Positions 47,001 through 54,390 of a DNA stretch of 64,000 nt are shown here, in pieces. Under the pieces are notes generated by a model that made no database searches, was not told where the DNA came from, and was given only the letters and a program-made list of their open reading frames with translations. Every line of letters starts with the position of its first letter. Position 1 is the stretch's first letter. A program made the position numbers and the translations under genes. This DNA is from Bog-756 sp963704585. Lineage in GTDB: Bacteria > Actinomycetota > Acidimicrobiia > Acidimicrobiales > RAAP-2. The DNA is taken from contig OY969919.1 in assembly GCA_963704585.1 (NCBI GenBank), positions 1,984,001 through 2,048,000 of the forward strand. The letters run 5' to 3'.

Positions 47001-47978
47001 CGACGCCCCGTCGAGGTCGACCTCGAGGAGCTCGTAGGCGCCGGCGTCGCTGAGGCGCAGCTGGCCCGCGGCGAGCTCGGGTGCGGTCGGCCGCGGCGCG
47101 GGGAGCCACGTGGTGGGGTCGGTCTTCACGATCGGCGAGACGTTGGTGTTGGTGCCGCCCGCCGCGATGATCTTCGGGGTCCACTTGGGGATCACCTGCA
47201 CCGAGACGGGGTTCGGGAGCGAGCCGGTCGGGACGGGGATCGAGAGGTCGACCACCAGCCCGAGCATGCGCAGCAGCGGCGGGTGGCGCACGATGAGCGA
47301 GAGCGCTTCGTGGAAGTCGAACGTCGGCGGGGTCGGGCTCGGAGTGCTCGAGTTCGTCGCACCGACAGGCAGGGTGGCGGTCATCGTGTCGAGGAAGAGC
47401 TTCGCCTGGGTGAGGTCGAGTCCGGGGCTCGGCGCGCGCTGGGGGATGGTCCCCTCACCCGGGACGGTGTTGCCCGTGCCGCCGCGGAAGGATCCGAGGA
47501 GCTGCGAGACGAGCGCCTGGCGGGCGTCGTCGGTGGTCGGCAGATTCGAGAGGATCCCCTGGAGCAGCTGCGTCTCGCCGTCGGGCCACTCGCTCGGCGT
47601 GGTCGACGCGAGCTGGGTGTAGGCGTCGACGAAGTAGCTCCGCACGTTGCCGGCGGGGTAGGAGAAGATCCTCTGCGATGCGAGTGACTGGTAGTTGAAG
47701 CCGTTGACCGGCGTCGTCGAGTTGAACAGCGCCGACCACAGCGAGGCGATCGGCGCCGCGCTGACCACGGTCGCGGCGTGGGCGATGCCGTTGACCTTCA
47801 CCGACCCCCAGGTGATCGCCGTCGACGGCCACGGGAGCCAGTCCGGGAACGCCCCGAGCGTCCCCGGCGACGCGCTCGGCGTGAGCCGCGGGGCGATGTA
47901 CACCGAGACGATCACGTTCCCACCCGAGATCCCCTTCGGGATCGGGGTGAAGACCATCCGCTGGTCGGGGGCGGTCAC
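44013..47978 (-). CDS. very large beta-rich protein of unknown function (1321 aa)
   Basis: I do not recognise this family. The start is GTG at 47978, overlapping the upstream gene's stop by 4 nt. The sequence has no signal peptide and no membrane helix. It is rich in Thr, Ser, Pro, Val and Ala, with long runs of short strands. Recognisable pieces are an N-terminal VFTPIPKGISGGNVIVSVYI, a Trp-rich FPDWLPWPSTAITWG, a fibronectin-like YQLRARAVDLAGNSIPF (about residue 550) and a late LRVYLGRPWWSSGDGELLGA (about residue 1115). No catalytic motif is visible. Reading frame and codon bias are intact for nearly 4 kb, so it is a real gene. It is translationally coupled to the exported protein before it and is probably its partner. 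Confidence 0.85.
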   Translation of the reverse strand: MTAPDQRMVFTPIPKGISGGNVIVSVYIAPRLTPSASPGTLGAFPDWLPWPSTAITWGSVKVNGIAHAATVVSAAPIASLWSALFNSTTPVNGFNYQSLASQRIFSYPAGNVRSYFVDAYTQLASTTPSEWPDGETQLLQGILSNLPTTDDARQALVSQLLGSFRGGTGNTVPGEGTIPQRAPSPGLDLTQAKLFLDTMTATLPVGATNSSTPSPTPPTFDFHEALSLIVRHPPLLRMLGLVVDLSIPVPTGSLPNPVSVQVIPKWTPKIIAAGGTNTNVSPIVKTDPTTWLPAPRPTAPELAAGQLRLSDAGAYELLEVDLDGASTKMLAFAATVERALGPYRTFDTPTSYAVPSLRSAGLSLAWTANAAALYGTLQSSDTLNTNLTASPPPKITLYAEDVTQGYRIDAYDQTTGAWGQLCARSAAPSPGPGGYVVGASPSTVVPVPSGDEGWVELGLTSPGTGTSGDLCLPETLIGWRGWSLVAPRPGQHLSDSPTDGLTPETYNPATGSIPLQIAYAATPGTLPPLRFGHTYQLRARAVDLAGNSIPFSTDTSAAAFTWASPAALYGRAEPVASPVLVPTAPRTPGDSLETLVIRSNYDIPDTSPSILPTSRWVAPPTASVQLAEQHGALDGATGKPQASLYATLAALDGQTFATPTVMTAQGGLDDTQPLNAGQQWIYYGGSTLTLPYLPDPIARGAAFQFLPGTTAVSPTTLVSFSPSWPSAQLFSLEVKPGSGAPSQTGGVLTVLAPKASVSTVRMSSVFDSADLGLMNLWNWLSDAGLATTSLQSLILSGQHWMFTPYRELTIVHAVQQPLLAPDLPAVTPSRSAGDTFALVDGDITFDPPSTQRLDVLAQWTEPFDDGKNPKGSIELSGNGRVGELDIDSGSPSTVPLNAMRHDFGDTKHRNVYYQTLATTRFLEYFAKYTTITLSDTTPVTVDAAGLAQGSVVVTDATTAVSYQSGVDYAEDDTAGTIARITAGAIPTGASVNVQYVEPPVTRSSLEASASPPTPQGALANIPSSARPLPPDVRYILPAFQWQEKSTASKITSVRAGNVLRVYLGRPWWSSGDGELLGAIVADGPPGVPFPPELLPFVTRYGRDPLVIAGPVSPTPGVADFLTATATQNGVLLAEQTDTNPWVDVAGHPVGWDSTHQLWYADVAINVGASSWPFVRLGFVRYQPSTVPGTEVSRVAQADFAQLAPDRSATLTFPTTTTVKIVVTGPDYLFNAYEYGPTMTATVETLQPGVADPELQWVPTPSTVSLTPTAVGPLLNWNGTLTLPVARGSQSMRILISEAENYPPSDLGDAQQRVTYFDAITI

Positions 47979-50900
47979 TGGAACGCTCCGCAGTACTGGG
48001 ACCAGTCACCTGTCGAGAGCGCTTGGCCGAAGGTCGGATCGCCGCTGCCTCCGAACCGCTTCTGGTAGGTGAGGCTGACCGACGCCGAGAAGCAGAACAC
48101 CTTGACCGAGACGGTCAGCGTGGCCTCGCCGTACGCCTTGCCCGGGTCGAGGTAGGTGAATCCGAGGTACAGCTCAACGCTGAGGGTGAGGATCCCGAGC
48201 ACCTCGAGGCTCCCGTCGGCCTTGAGGAACCCCGTGAGCTGCACCAGCGGCGACGGCACGGTCTGCAGCTCGAAGTAGATCCCGGCCATGATCGACGCAC
48301 TGCCGCTCGCCACGCCGAAGTCGAGGGCGATCGCCGCGCCGAACTCGAGGGAGACCTCGAGCGACTCGATCCCGTCGGCGCCCACCGCGATCGAGAAGAA
48401 CCCCCCGCCGCCGAAGCACTCGATGGTGAGGAGGAACGGATCGTCGCGGGTGCACAGCCCGAAGCGGGCCCGCACCGGTGTGCCGTCGAAGGGGATGGTG
48501 AGCCCAGCGTCGAGCTTGAGGTTCTGCAGGGCGAAGACTCCGACGGCGATGTCGGGCAGGGGCAGGGCGTAGCTCGCGGTGATGCCGCCTCCCGAGAGCT
48601 CGATCGACGGACCGCCGATCGAGGTGAGCAGCTGCTCGAGGTCGTTGATGAAGGTGAGCGGCCCGAGGAAGGTGACCGAGTCGACGGTGGGCTCGACCAC
48701 GGTCTTCGATCCGGTCCCGAACTTGAAGGTCACCTTCTTGAAGGTGATGCCGATGAAGGGTGCCGCGTTGCCGAAGAGCTGCAGCTCGAAGTTGGTGAGC
48801 GAGACGTCGACCGAGAAGGAGGTCGCGCTCGGGTCGGCGAACGGTGTGAGGATGCGGGCGCGGATGGCGATCTTCGCCTTCTTCTTGCCGTTCTTGGCAA
48901 GGAAGATGCCCGTGGGGTCGTCGACGAGCGACGGTGACCAGTCGAGCGTGGTGGTGATCGCGGTCGGCGGCTTCGTGTGGTTGTTCCCCGGGTACTCGAG
49001 GGCGGACTGGAGCTTGGGCGTCTGGCCCTTCGTCTTGGACCCGCTCCCGAGGATCGCCTCGAGGATGTCGGCGACCTCGATGGCGCCGAGGAGGAGGGCG
49101 CCGTTGCCCGGCGGGAAGAAGTCCGACGGGTTGAAGGTGCCGTTGCGGAGGTTGTGTGGGTTCCCGCCCGCGGGTCCCGAGTCGCGGGTGACCGCGCTGA
49201 CGGTGAAGTTGGGGGAGGCCGACCCGCCGGTGTTCTTGCCGGGGAAGGCGAGCGGCGGTCCGCCGGAGAGCACGTCGAGGTAGACCTCGGGATGGCCCGC
49301 GAGGAAGCCGCCGCTCAGGTAGTCCGGGTCGAACGCCACGATCGGGGCGGAGAGCGACGAGCCGGTGATCTGCTCCGCCGCGGGCAGCCGCACCGTGGCC
49401 GTCGTCATCACCGGGAAGTACCCGGGCGCGTCACTCAGGGTGAGCGAGGCGACACCGCCGAGCTCGTACGAGTCGACGTGGAGCGCGGTCTTGCCCGGAC
49501 CCGTCGCGATGGGCTGGGCGAAGGCGAGGAGCTGCCCGCCGAGGGCCGGGGTGATGCGTGACGCGTCGAGGCTCTCGTAGTCTGCGATCAGCGAGGAGAC
49601 CGCGCCGACCACGGTGGAGAGCGCGGCCTCGTCGACCCAGATCGCACCGGTCGTGAAGTGGAGCTGGCGGCCCTCGACGTCGGTGGCCACATGGGTGAAC
49701 GGGACGTCCTGGCCGCCCGAGCGGACGAAGATCGCCTGGTCGGTGGTGAAGCCCGACACCTGGATGGTCGGGTCGGCGACCGGGTCGACGTCGAGCGAGG
49801 GGGTCGCCTTGGTGGTGATCGTGATCGAGCGCAGCGGGTTCTGCCGGCCGGCCATCGGCTCGTCCGGGTTGCCGTGGTACGTGACGGTGGGCTGCACCAC
49901 GTCGACGTAGGTGTTCTGGATCAGGTTGGCGACGACGTCGCCGCTCGAGTCGACCCAGAACTCGCGGTCGGTGATGGTGATGCGGACCGCCTTGTGTCCC
50001 GTCGGGAAGAGGTAGCCCGCGGTGACGGTCTTCACGTAGCTGTCGCGACCGGTGGTCGACCGCTGGACCCAGCCGATCAGCGAGAGCCCGGCCGGGGTCC
50101 ACGAGCCGTTGAGGTCGAGGGACGCGCCGAGCGGGGTCAGCATGAGCAGGTCGGTGGGGATCGGCACCCCGGCGATCGGCCCGCCGGTCGGGCCCATCCC
50201 GCCCGAGGTGAGGGTCACGATGTCGGCCCGGTTGGTCGGGGTGAGCGCCATGGTGAACGGGTCGGCCGGCGGGTTCGGGTACCCGGGCGTCCAGACCGCA
50301 CGGATCGGCGGGGTGACGGCGGGCGGCTCGGCCTTCGCCGTGCCGAGGCGGGTCTGCCAGAGCTCGGTGATGCTCGAGTGGGTGATGGGTGCGGTCGCGT
50401 GGTGCCACCGCCCGGTCGCGTCCGGCGAGAGCACCACGCTCCACGGGGCCTCGATCGACGTCTGCAGCGCGGACGGCTGGGCAGGCACCGCGCCCGCGGT
50501 CGGGACCGCGACCGGGACGAGCTGCGGGGTCAGCGACGTCCACGTGAGGAGGCTCGCTACGGTGAAGTCGATCGGACCGGGCACCCCGAACGCGAGCCAG
50601 CTGTTGTTGGAGACGATCCCGAGGTACGGCGGATCGGACGGCCAGCCCGCGGGCGGTGGGATCGGCTCTGGGAGTGCCTGTTCGCCGAAGTGCTGTGGCG
50701 GGAAGACGACGACCAGGTACGAGGGCTGGGTGGTGGTGATCGGCACCATCTGTGCGACGGAGCCCGACGTGTTGAGCGTCATGTTGTAGAAGTCGAAGGT
50801 CAGCAGGAGCATGTCCTTCGCGCGTGTCACCTGCGCGCTGAAGTCGGGCGCGCCGGCGATCGTCCGCCGCGCCCGGCCGGCGAGGAGCGCGCGGTGGGTA

Positions 50901-51049
50901 ACTCGGCGTCCGGCGGCGGTCGCGGTGCCGTTCCCGGTACCGAGGGCGAGCGCACCGGTGATGCCGGCACCTCCGAGTACCTGGAGCGCCGTCCGCCTCG
51001 AGATCGGTGTGGCGAGTGGGTGAGCCGTTTGCGGCTCGTGCTCGTCCAT
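47975..51049 (-). CDS. Tat-exported large beta-rich protein of unknown function (1024 aa)
   Basis: The N-terminus has a twin-arginine signal: ISRRTALQVLGGAGITGALA (about residues 17-36), with a likely cut after ATAAG. After an N-terminal domain (AKDMLLLTFDFYNMTLNTSG) come several Pro/Thr/Ser-rich beta segments. A KK-rich linker (LAKNGKKKAKIAIRARIL) follows. A C-terminal part of about 250 residues alternates polar and hydrophobic residues (GIESLEVSLEFGAAIALDFG; GSLEVLGILTLSVELYLGFT; GKAYGEATLTVSVKVFCFSA) like stacked strands. I know no family for it. A folded protein exported by Tat with a coupled 1321-aa partner suggests a cell-surface or secreted assembly. The ATG at 51049 follows AAAGGCGG. 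Confidence 0.85.
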   Translation of the reverse strand: MDEHEPQTAHPLATPISRRTALQVLGGAGITGALALGTGNGTATAAGRRVTHRALLAGRARRTIAGAPDFSAQVTRAKDMLLLTFDFYNMTLNTSGSVAQMVPITTTQPSYLVVVFPPQHFGEQALPEPIPPPAGWPSDPPYLGIVSNNSWLAFGVPGPIDFTVASLLTWTSLTPQLVPVAVPTAGAVPAQPSALQTSIEAPWSVVLSPDATGRWHHATAPITHSSITELWQTRLGTAKAEPPAVTPPIRAVWTPGYPNPPADPFTMALTPTNRADIVTLTSGGMGPTGGPIAGVPIPTDLLMLTPLGASLDLNGSWTPAGLSLIGWVQRSTTGRDSYVKTVTAGYLFPTGHKAVRITITDREFWVDSSGDVVANLIQNTYVDVVQPTVTYHGNPDEPMAGRQNPLRSITITTKATPSLDVDPVADPTIQVSGFTTDQAIFVRSGGQDVPFTHVATDVEGRQLHFTTGAIWVDEAALSTVVGAVSSLIADYESLDASRITPALGGQLLAFAQPIATGPGKTALHVDSYELGGVASLTLSDAPGYFPVMTTATVRLPAAEQITGSSLSAPIVAFDPDYLSGGFLAGHPEVYLDVLSGGPPLAFPGKNTGGSASPNFTVSAVTRDSGPAGGNPHNLRNGTFNPSDFFPPGNGALLLGAIEVADILEAILGSGSKTKGQTPKLQSALEYPGNNHTKPPTAITTTLDWSPSLVDDPTGIFLAKNGKKKAKIAIRARILTPFADPSATSFSVDVSLTNFELQLFGNAAPFIGITFKKVTFKFGTGSKTVVEPTVDSVTFLGPLTFINDLEQLLTSIGGPSIELSGGGITASYALPLPDIAVGVFALQNLKLDAGLTIPFDGTPVRARFGLCTRDDPFLLTIECFGGGGFFSIAVGADGIESLEVSLEFGAAIALDFGVASGSASIMAGIYFELQTVPSPLVQLTGFLKADGSLEVLGILTLSVELYLGFTYLDPGKAYGEATLTVSVKVFCFSASVSLTYQKRFGGSGDPTFGQALSTGDWSQYCGAFQ

Positions 51050-51083
51050 GCGGCGTCCGCCTTTCGAACCCTCCGTCAGTGTC

Positions 51084-51112
51084 AGTTTCCCCGGGGGGGA
51101 CCGGGGCGTCAA
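51084..51112 (-). promoter_or_regulatory. candidate promoter of the two-giant-gene operon
   Basis: On the minus strand TTGACG (51112-51107) is followed, after exactly 17 bp, by GAAACT (51089-51084), about 35 nt upstream of the ATG. The -35 is a good match; the -10 is weak. The spacer holds an inverted repeat CCCCGG/CCGGGG, which could be an operator. Confidence 0.45.
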
Positions 51113-51285
51113 CCGGTTCGGCGGCCGAAGCGCACCCGCACGGGTGGCGCGACTGCCAGCCAGGAGTCTGTCGGCGCGGTGCGGTCCTGCCGATGCCGCC
51201 CTGCGAACGCCGATGGTGTGCAGACGGCGTCTCACTGTGACCGGCCCGCAGCTCCGATCTCTGCCGAAGCACCGCTGCACTCTGT

Positions 51286-51320
51286 GGAAGAGAACGGAAC
51301 AGTACGGAACGGACCGGAAT
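51286..51320. repeat. four GGAA motifs at exact 10-bp spacing
   Basis: GGAA occurs at 51286, 51296, 51306 and 51316, the middle two inside ACGGAAC and the last inside CCGGAAT. A 10-bp period places all copies on one face of the helix. They lie upstream of the Tat-exported gene and just after the amidohydrolase gene. The rest of the gap (51050-51285) shows the candidate promoter and nothing else. Confidence 0.55.
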
Positions 51321-51330
51321 GCCGGGTGGC

Positions 51331-52695
51331 TCAGCCAGAGGTGGCCGCCGCGAGCGGGACCGGACGGGCGAGGCTCCAGCTGAAGGTGTTCGGGATGTCG
51401 TCGAGCGTGACCGCAGTCTCGAGGTCCTCGACGGTGGGGCCGACCCGGTCGGCGACCTCGCGGAGGAGCGCCTCGTCGAACCCGAAGACGTCGATCGCGT
51501 TGAGCCCGAGGATCCGTCGCAGGTCCTCTTCGGGCATGCCACCGAAGACCTGACGGATCACGAGGCGGTGGACCGGCGCCGCGCCCTCGAGGTGCGGGTA
51601 GTCCGCACCCCACATGAGCCGGTCGACGCCGATCTCTTCGCGGATCTCCGCCTCCTTGCGCTGCATGAGCGATCCACCGAGCGAGACGTGCCGCTCGATG
51701 TACTCGGACGGACGCAGCCGCAGGTACGAGCGGACCGGCGCGCCGCCGTGCGTGTCGAAGAAGAACTCCATGTCGCGCACCAGCGATGGCAGCCACTGGA
51801 CGCCGTTCTCGGTGACGACGACCTTCAGGTCCGGATGGCGGTCGAAGACGCCGCCGAAGAGCATGAACCAGAGAGGCCGCCGGGTGAAGACGAGCACCTC
51901 GTAGAGACCGAGGAACCCGCCGTGCTTCTCGTCGTAGAGCTGCTTCGAATCGGTCGCCATCCCTGACGCGCCCGTGTGGAGGTTGACCACCATCCCGTGG
52001 TCCTCGCAGGCACTCCAGAGCGGCTCGTAGTACTCGTCGGCGTAGCCCGGCAGGCCCGAGCGCAGCGACATGGCGGGGAGCATGATCCCGCCGAAGACCC
52101 CCTGGTTCCGCACCCAGGCGATCTCCTCGACCGCCCGGTCCATGTCGTGGAGGTCGATCGGGATGCTCGCGGCGCGCCGTCCCGGTGCGGCCGCGCAGAA
52201 CTCCGCCAGCCACCGGTTGTAGCCACGGATGGCCGGCCACACGACCTCGAGTCCCTTGGACGAGTGGGCGCCGAGGTACATGGCTGGCGAGATGCCTCCC
52301 GTGAGGATCGGCCCGGGGAACGCGACCTCGGCGTGGATCCCCTGCTCCTCGAGGACCGCCAGCCGCCGGCCGCCGGCGTCGGACGCGAAGACCCACTCCT
52401 CGCTGTAGTTGGCGAGCCAGTCCCCGGCCGCCGCGATGTCGACGCCCATTCCCGCGAGGCGCCGCGCCGCGACGGCTCGCACCGGATCGGGCTCGTCGAT
52501 CTCACCGGGGTCGACGCCGCCGAAGCCCGGGATCGCCACCGACGAGAGATCGCCGAACGCGGCGATGGCGTCGCGGTGGGGCGCGTCGACGTAGGAGAGG
52601 AAGGTGTCGAGGTCGTCGGGGGCCGCATGGGCGTCGGCCGATACGACCACATAGGGCTCCCCGGTCCGGAGCGTTTCCCGCTGCCGAGCTGCCAC
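51331..52695 (-). CDS. amidohydrolase_2 family metal-dependent hydrolase
   Basis: The 454-aa protein has the N-terminal VVSADAHAAPDDL in place of the usual metal DxH, EVAFPGPILTGGI, NRWLAEFCAAAPGRRAASIP, MVVNLHTGASG, a KVVVTENGVQWLPSLVRDME block and the metal aspartate in LMWGADYPHLEGA. These are the marks of TIM-barrel amidohydrolase_2 (ACMSD-like decarboxylases or hydrolases). Members act on aromatic acids and related compounds; the substrate is unknown. It is transcribed toward the giant-gene operon, 281 nt away. A second member lies at 53572. Confidence 0.88.
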   Translation of the reverse strand: MAARQRETLRTGEPYVVVSADAHAAPDDLDTFLSYVDAPHRDAIAAFGDLSSVAIPGFGGVDPGEIDEPDPVRAVAARRLAGMGVDIAAAGDWLANYSEEWVFASDAGGRRLAVLEEQGIHAEVAFPGPILTGGISPAMYLGAHSSKGLEVVWPAIRGYNRWLAEFCAAAPGRRAASIPIDLHDMDRAVEEIAWVRNQGVFGGIMLPAMSLRSGLPGYADEYYEPLWSACEDHGMVVNLHTGASGMATDSKQLYDEKHGGFLGLYEVLVFTRRPLWFMLFGGVFDRHPDLKVVVTENGVQWLPSLVRDMEFFFDTHGGAPVRSYLRLRPSEYIERHVSLGGSLMQRKEAEIREEIGVDRLMWGADYPHLEGAAPVHRLVIRQVFGGMPEEDLRRILGLNAIDVFGFDEALLREVADRVGPTVEDLETAVTLDDIPNTFSWSLARPVPLAAATSG

Positions 52696-52801
52696 GTGCC
52701 TCGCCTCCCCCCGGCTCCCCCCGCCTCGCGGCGGCCGTGGACCGCAGACTACTGCGGCCGTCCGGACCCGGTCTCCGGCGCGGACGACAGGCGCCGGCCC
52801 T

Positions 52802-53422
52802 TCACCAGGGCGAGCCGTACCGCTCGCGGTGGACCCGCTCGCTGAGGGGCAGACGGCGGGGAGGTCCGAGTGGGCGCACCGGGTACCCGAGCGGGACGAC
52901 GGCCATCGGGTGCACGGAAGGCGGAAGGTCCAGCAGCGCGGTGAGCTCGTCGGCGAACACGAGGGTCAGCGTCGTCATGGCCGAGCCCAGACCGAGCGCA
53001 TTGGCAGCGAGGAGCAGGTTCTGGGTTGAGAGGAAGACCGACGCGGGGAGGGTCGTCTCGAGCCCGATCGCGGCGTCGCCGCAGACGACGACGATGACCG
53101 GGGCTGCGCCGATGCCCTGTTCGGCGCCGTGCTCGACCTCGGCGAGCAGCGGGGTGGAGAGCCGCCCGAGCGAGTACGCCCGCCCGCCGCCCTCCCAGGC
53201 GCGCCGGGTGAGCTCCCCGATCGCCGCACGTCGTTCGGGGGCGCGGACGACGACGAAGACCCACGGCTGCAGGTTCTCGGCGCTCGGCGCGTGGACCGCC
53301 GCCTGCAGGCAGCGTTCGACGACCTCGTCCGCGACGGGCTCGGGGCCGAAGCGACGCGTGGCGCGCTGGTGGAGCACCACGTCGAAGAAGCCGGCCTCGT
53401 CGACCTCTGTGGCGTCGGACAC
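52802..53422 (-). CDS. nitroreductase family protein
   Basis: The 206-aa product has the FMN-binding start QRATRRFGPEPVADEVVERC, then VHAPSAENLQPWVFVVVRAP, TQNLLLAANALGLGSAMTTL and the C-terminal MAVVPLGYPVRPLGPPRRLP. These proteins use NAD(P)H and FMN to reduce nitro groups, quinones or enones. No partner domain is fused. It is divergent from the next amidohydrolase, sharing the 149-bp gap. Confidence 0.9.
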   Translation of the reverse strand: MSDATEVDEAGFFDVVLHQRATRRFGPEPVADEVVERCLQAAVHAPSAENLQPWVFVVVRAPERRAAIGELTRRAWEGGGRAYSLGRLSTPLLAEVEHGAEQGIGAAPVIVVVCGDAAIGLETTLPASVFLSTQNLLLAANALGLGSAMTTLTLVFADELTALLDLPPSVHPMAVVPLGYPVRPLGPPRRLPLSERVHRERYGSPW

Positions 53423-53571
53423 GTCCCTCCCTCCCCGTCCGCGCGGGCCGCGGCGGCGCGACGCAGATGGAACCTACTCGGCTGCCCCGACCGGTCGTTG
53501 GCTAGAGTCGCACGCGACCGAGCCCCGGACGGTCGTGCCGGGCACCGGAACCGCCGTCGGAGGAGCGTCCC

Positions 53572-54390
53572 ATGGTCGTCGATCTCTGGGTCAACTCGAT
53601 CTCCTCCGAGGCGGCCGCGGCGTTCCTCGGCCAGCGCGGCTTCGGCGGGATCGAAGGCTTCTTCGGCAGCGACGTCCGCCGGGGGATGACCGACGCGGAC
53701 CTCCTCGCCGAGATGGACCGGCTCGGCGTCGATCGGGCGGTCCTCACCGCGTCGCTCTCTGCGGTCGGCGACGAGACCCTCGCGTTCGTGGCGGCGAACC
53801 GACCGCGGCTCTGGCTCGCTGCCGCCGCGGACAAGCCCCACCGCCCGCGGCGCCAGGCGGTCACCGTCCGGGAGCGCGCGGCGGAGGGGACGTTGGACCT
53901 CCTCCGCATCACGCCGCTCGTCGACCAGTACCCGCTCAACCACGCGGTCTACTACCCGCTCTATGCGACGTGCGAGGAGCTCGGGATCCCCGTGTCGGTC
54001 AACGTCGGGATCCCCGGCCCGCGGGTGCGGTCGCGCTGCCAGGACCCGGTGCTCCTCGAGGACGTGCTCATCGACTTCCCCGACCTGGTGGTGATCGGCG
54101 CGCACATGGGCCACCCCTACGAGGAGCTCCTCATCGAGTACCTGCTCAAGTGGCCGAACCTCTACCTCTCGAACTCCGCGTACCTGGCGCGGTACATGCA
54201 CCCCGCGCTCGTGAAGTTCATGGGGTCGCGCCGCGGCATCGGCCGGGTGCTGTTCGCGTCGGACCACCCGTTCCTGCCGATGGAGCGGGCGCTCGAGGCC
54301 GCGCGGGCGCTCCCCCTCGACGGCGAGGCGATGGCTGCGTTCCTCGGCGGCACCGCGGCGCGCCTCCTCGACGGGGAACGGCGTGGCTGA
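53572..54390 (+). CDS. amidohydrolase_2 family protein
   Basis: The 272-aa protein begins MVVDLWVNSISSEAAAAFLG and contains DLLAEMDRLGVDRAVLTASL, YPLYATCEELGIPVSVNVGI, VVIGAHMGHPYEELLIEYLL and VLFASDHPFLPMERALEAAR, the pattern of short amidohydrolase_2 enzymes. The first metal motif DxH reads DLW, so one ligand may be missing. It overlaps the acyl-CoA ligase by 8 nt, suggesting joint use in a breakdown pathway. A GGAGGAG site precedes the ATG. Confidence 0.85.
   Translation: MVVDLWVNSISSEAAAAFLGQRGFGGIEGFFGSDVRRGMTDADLLAEMDRLGVDRAVLTASLSAVGDETLAFVAANRPRLWLAAAADKPHRPRRQAVTVRERAAEGTLDLLRITPLVDQYPLNHAVYYPLYATCEELGIPVSVNVGIPGPRVRSRCQDPVLLEDVLIDFPDLVVIGAHMGHPYEELLIEYLLKWPNLYLSNSAYLARYMHPALVKFMGSRRGIGRVLFASDHPFLPMERALEAARALPLDGEAMAAFLGGTAARLLDGERRG

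Noticed and set aside
44934..47687. A 917-codon open frame antisense to the 1321-aa gene
   Set aside because: It is a shadow produced by high GC: composition is Arg/Gly/Glu/Val-rich with no fold-like pattern, while the minus-strand frame has a normal GC3 pattern and a coupled start.
49658..51553. A 631-codon open frame antisense to the Tat-exported gene
   Set aside because: Arg/Gly/Asp-rich shadow; it runs through the end of the neighbouring gene and the intergenic promoter.
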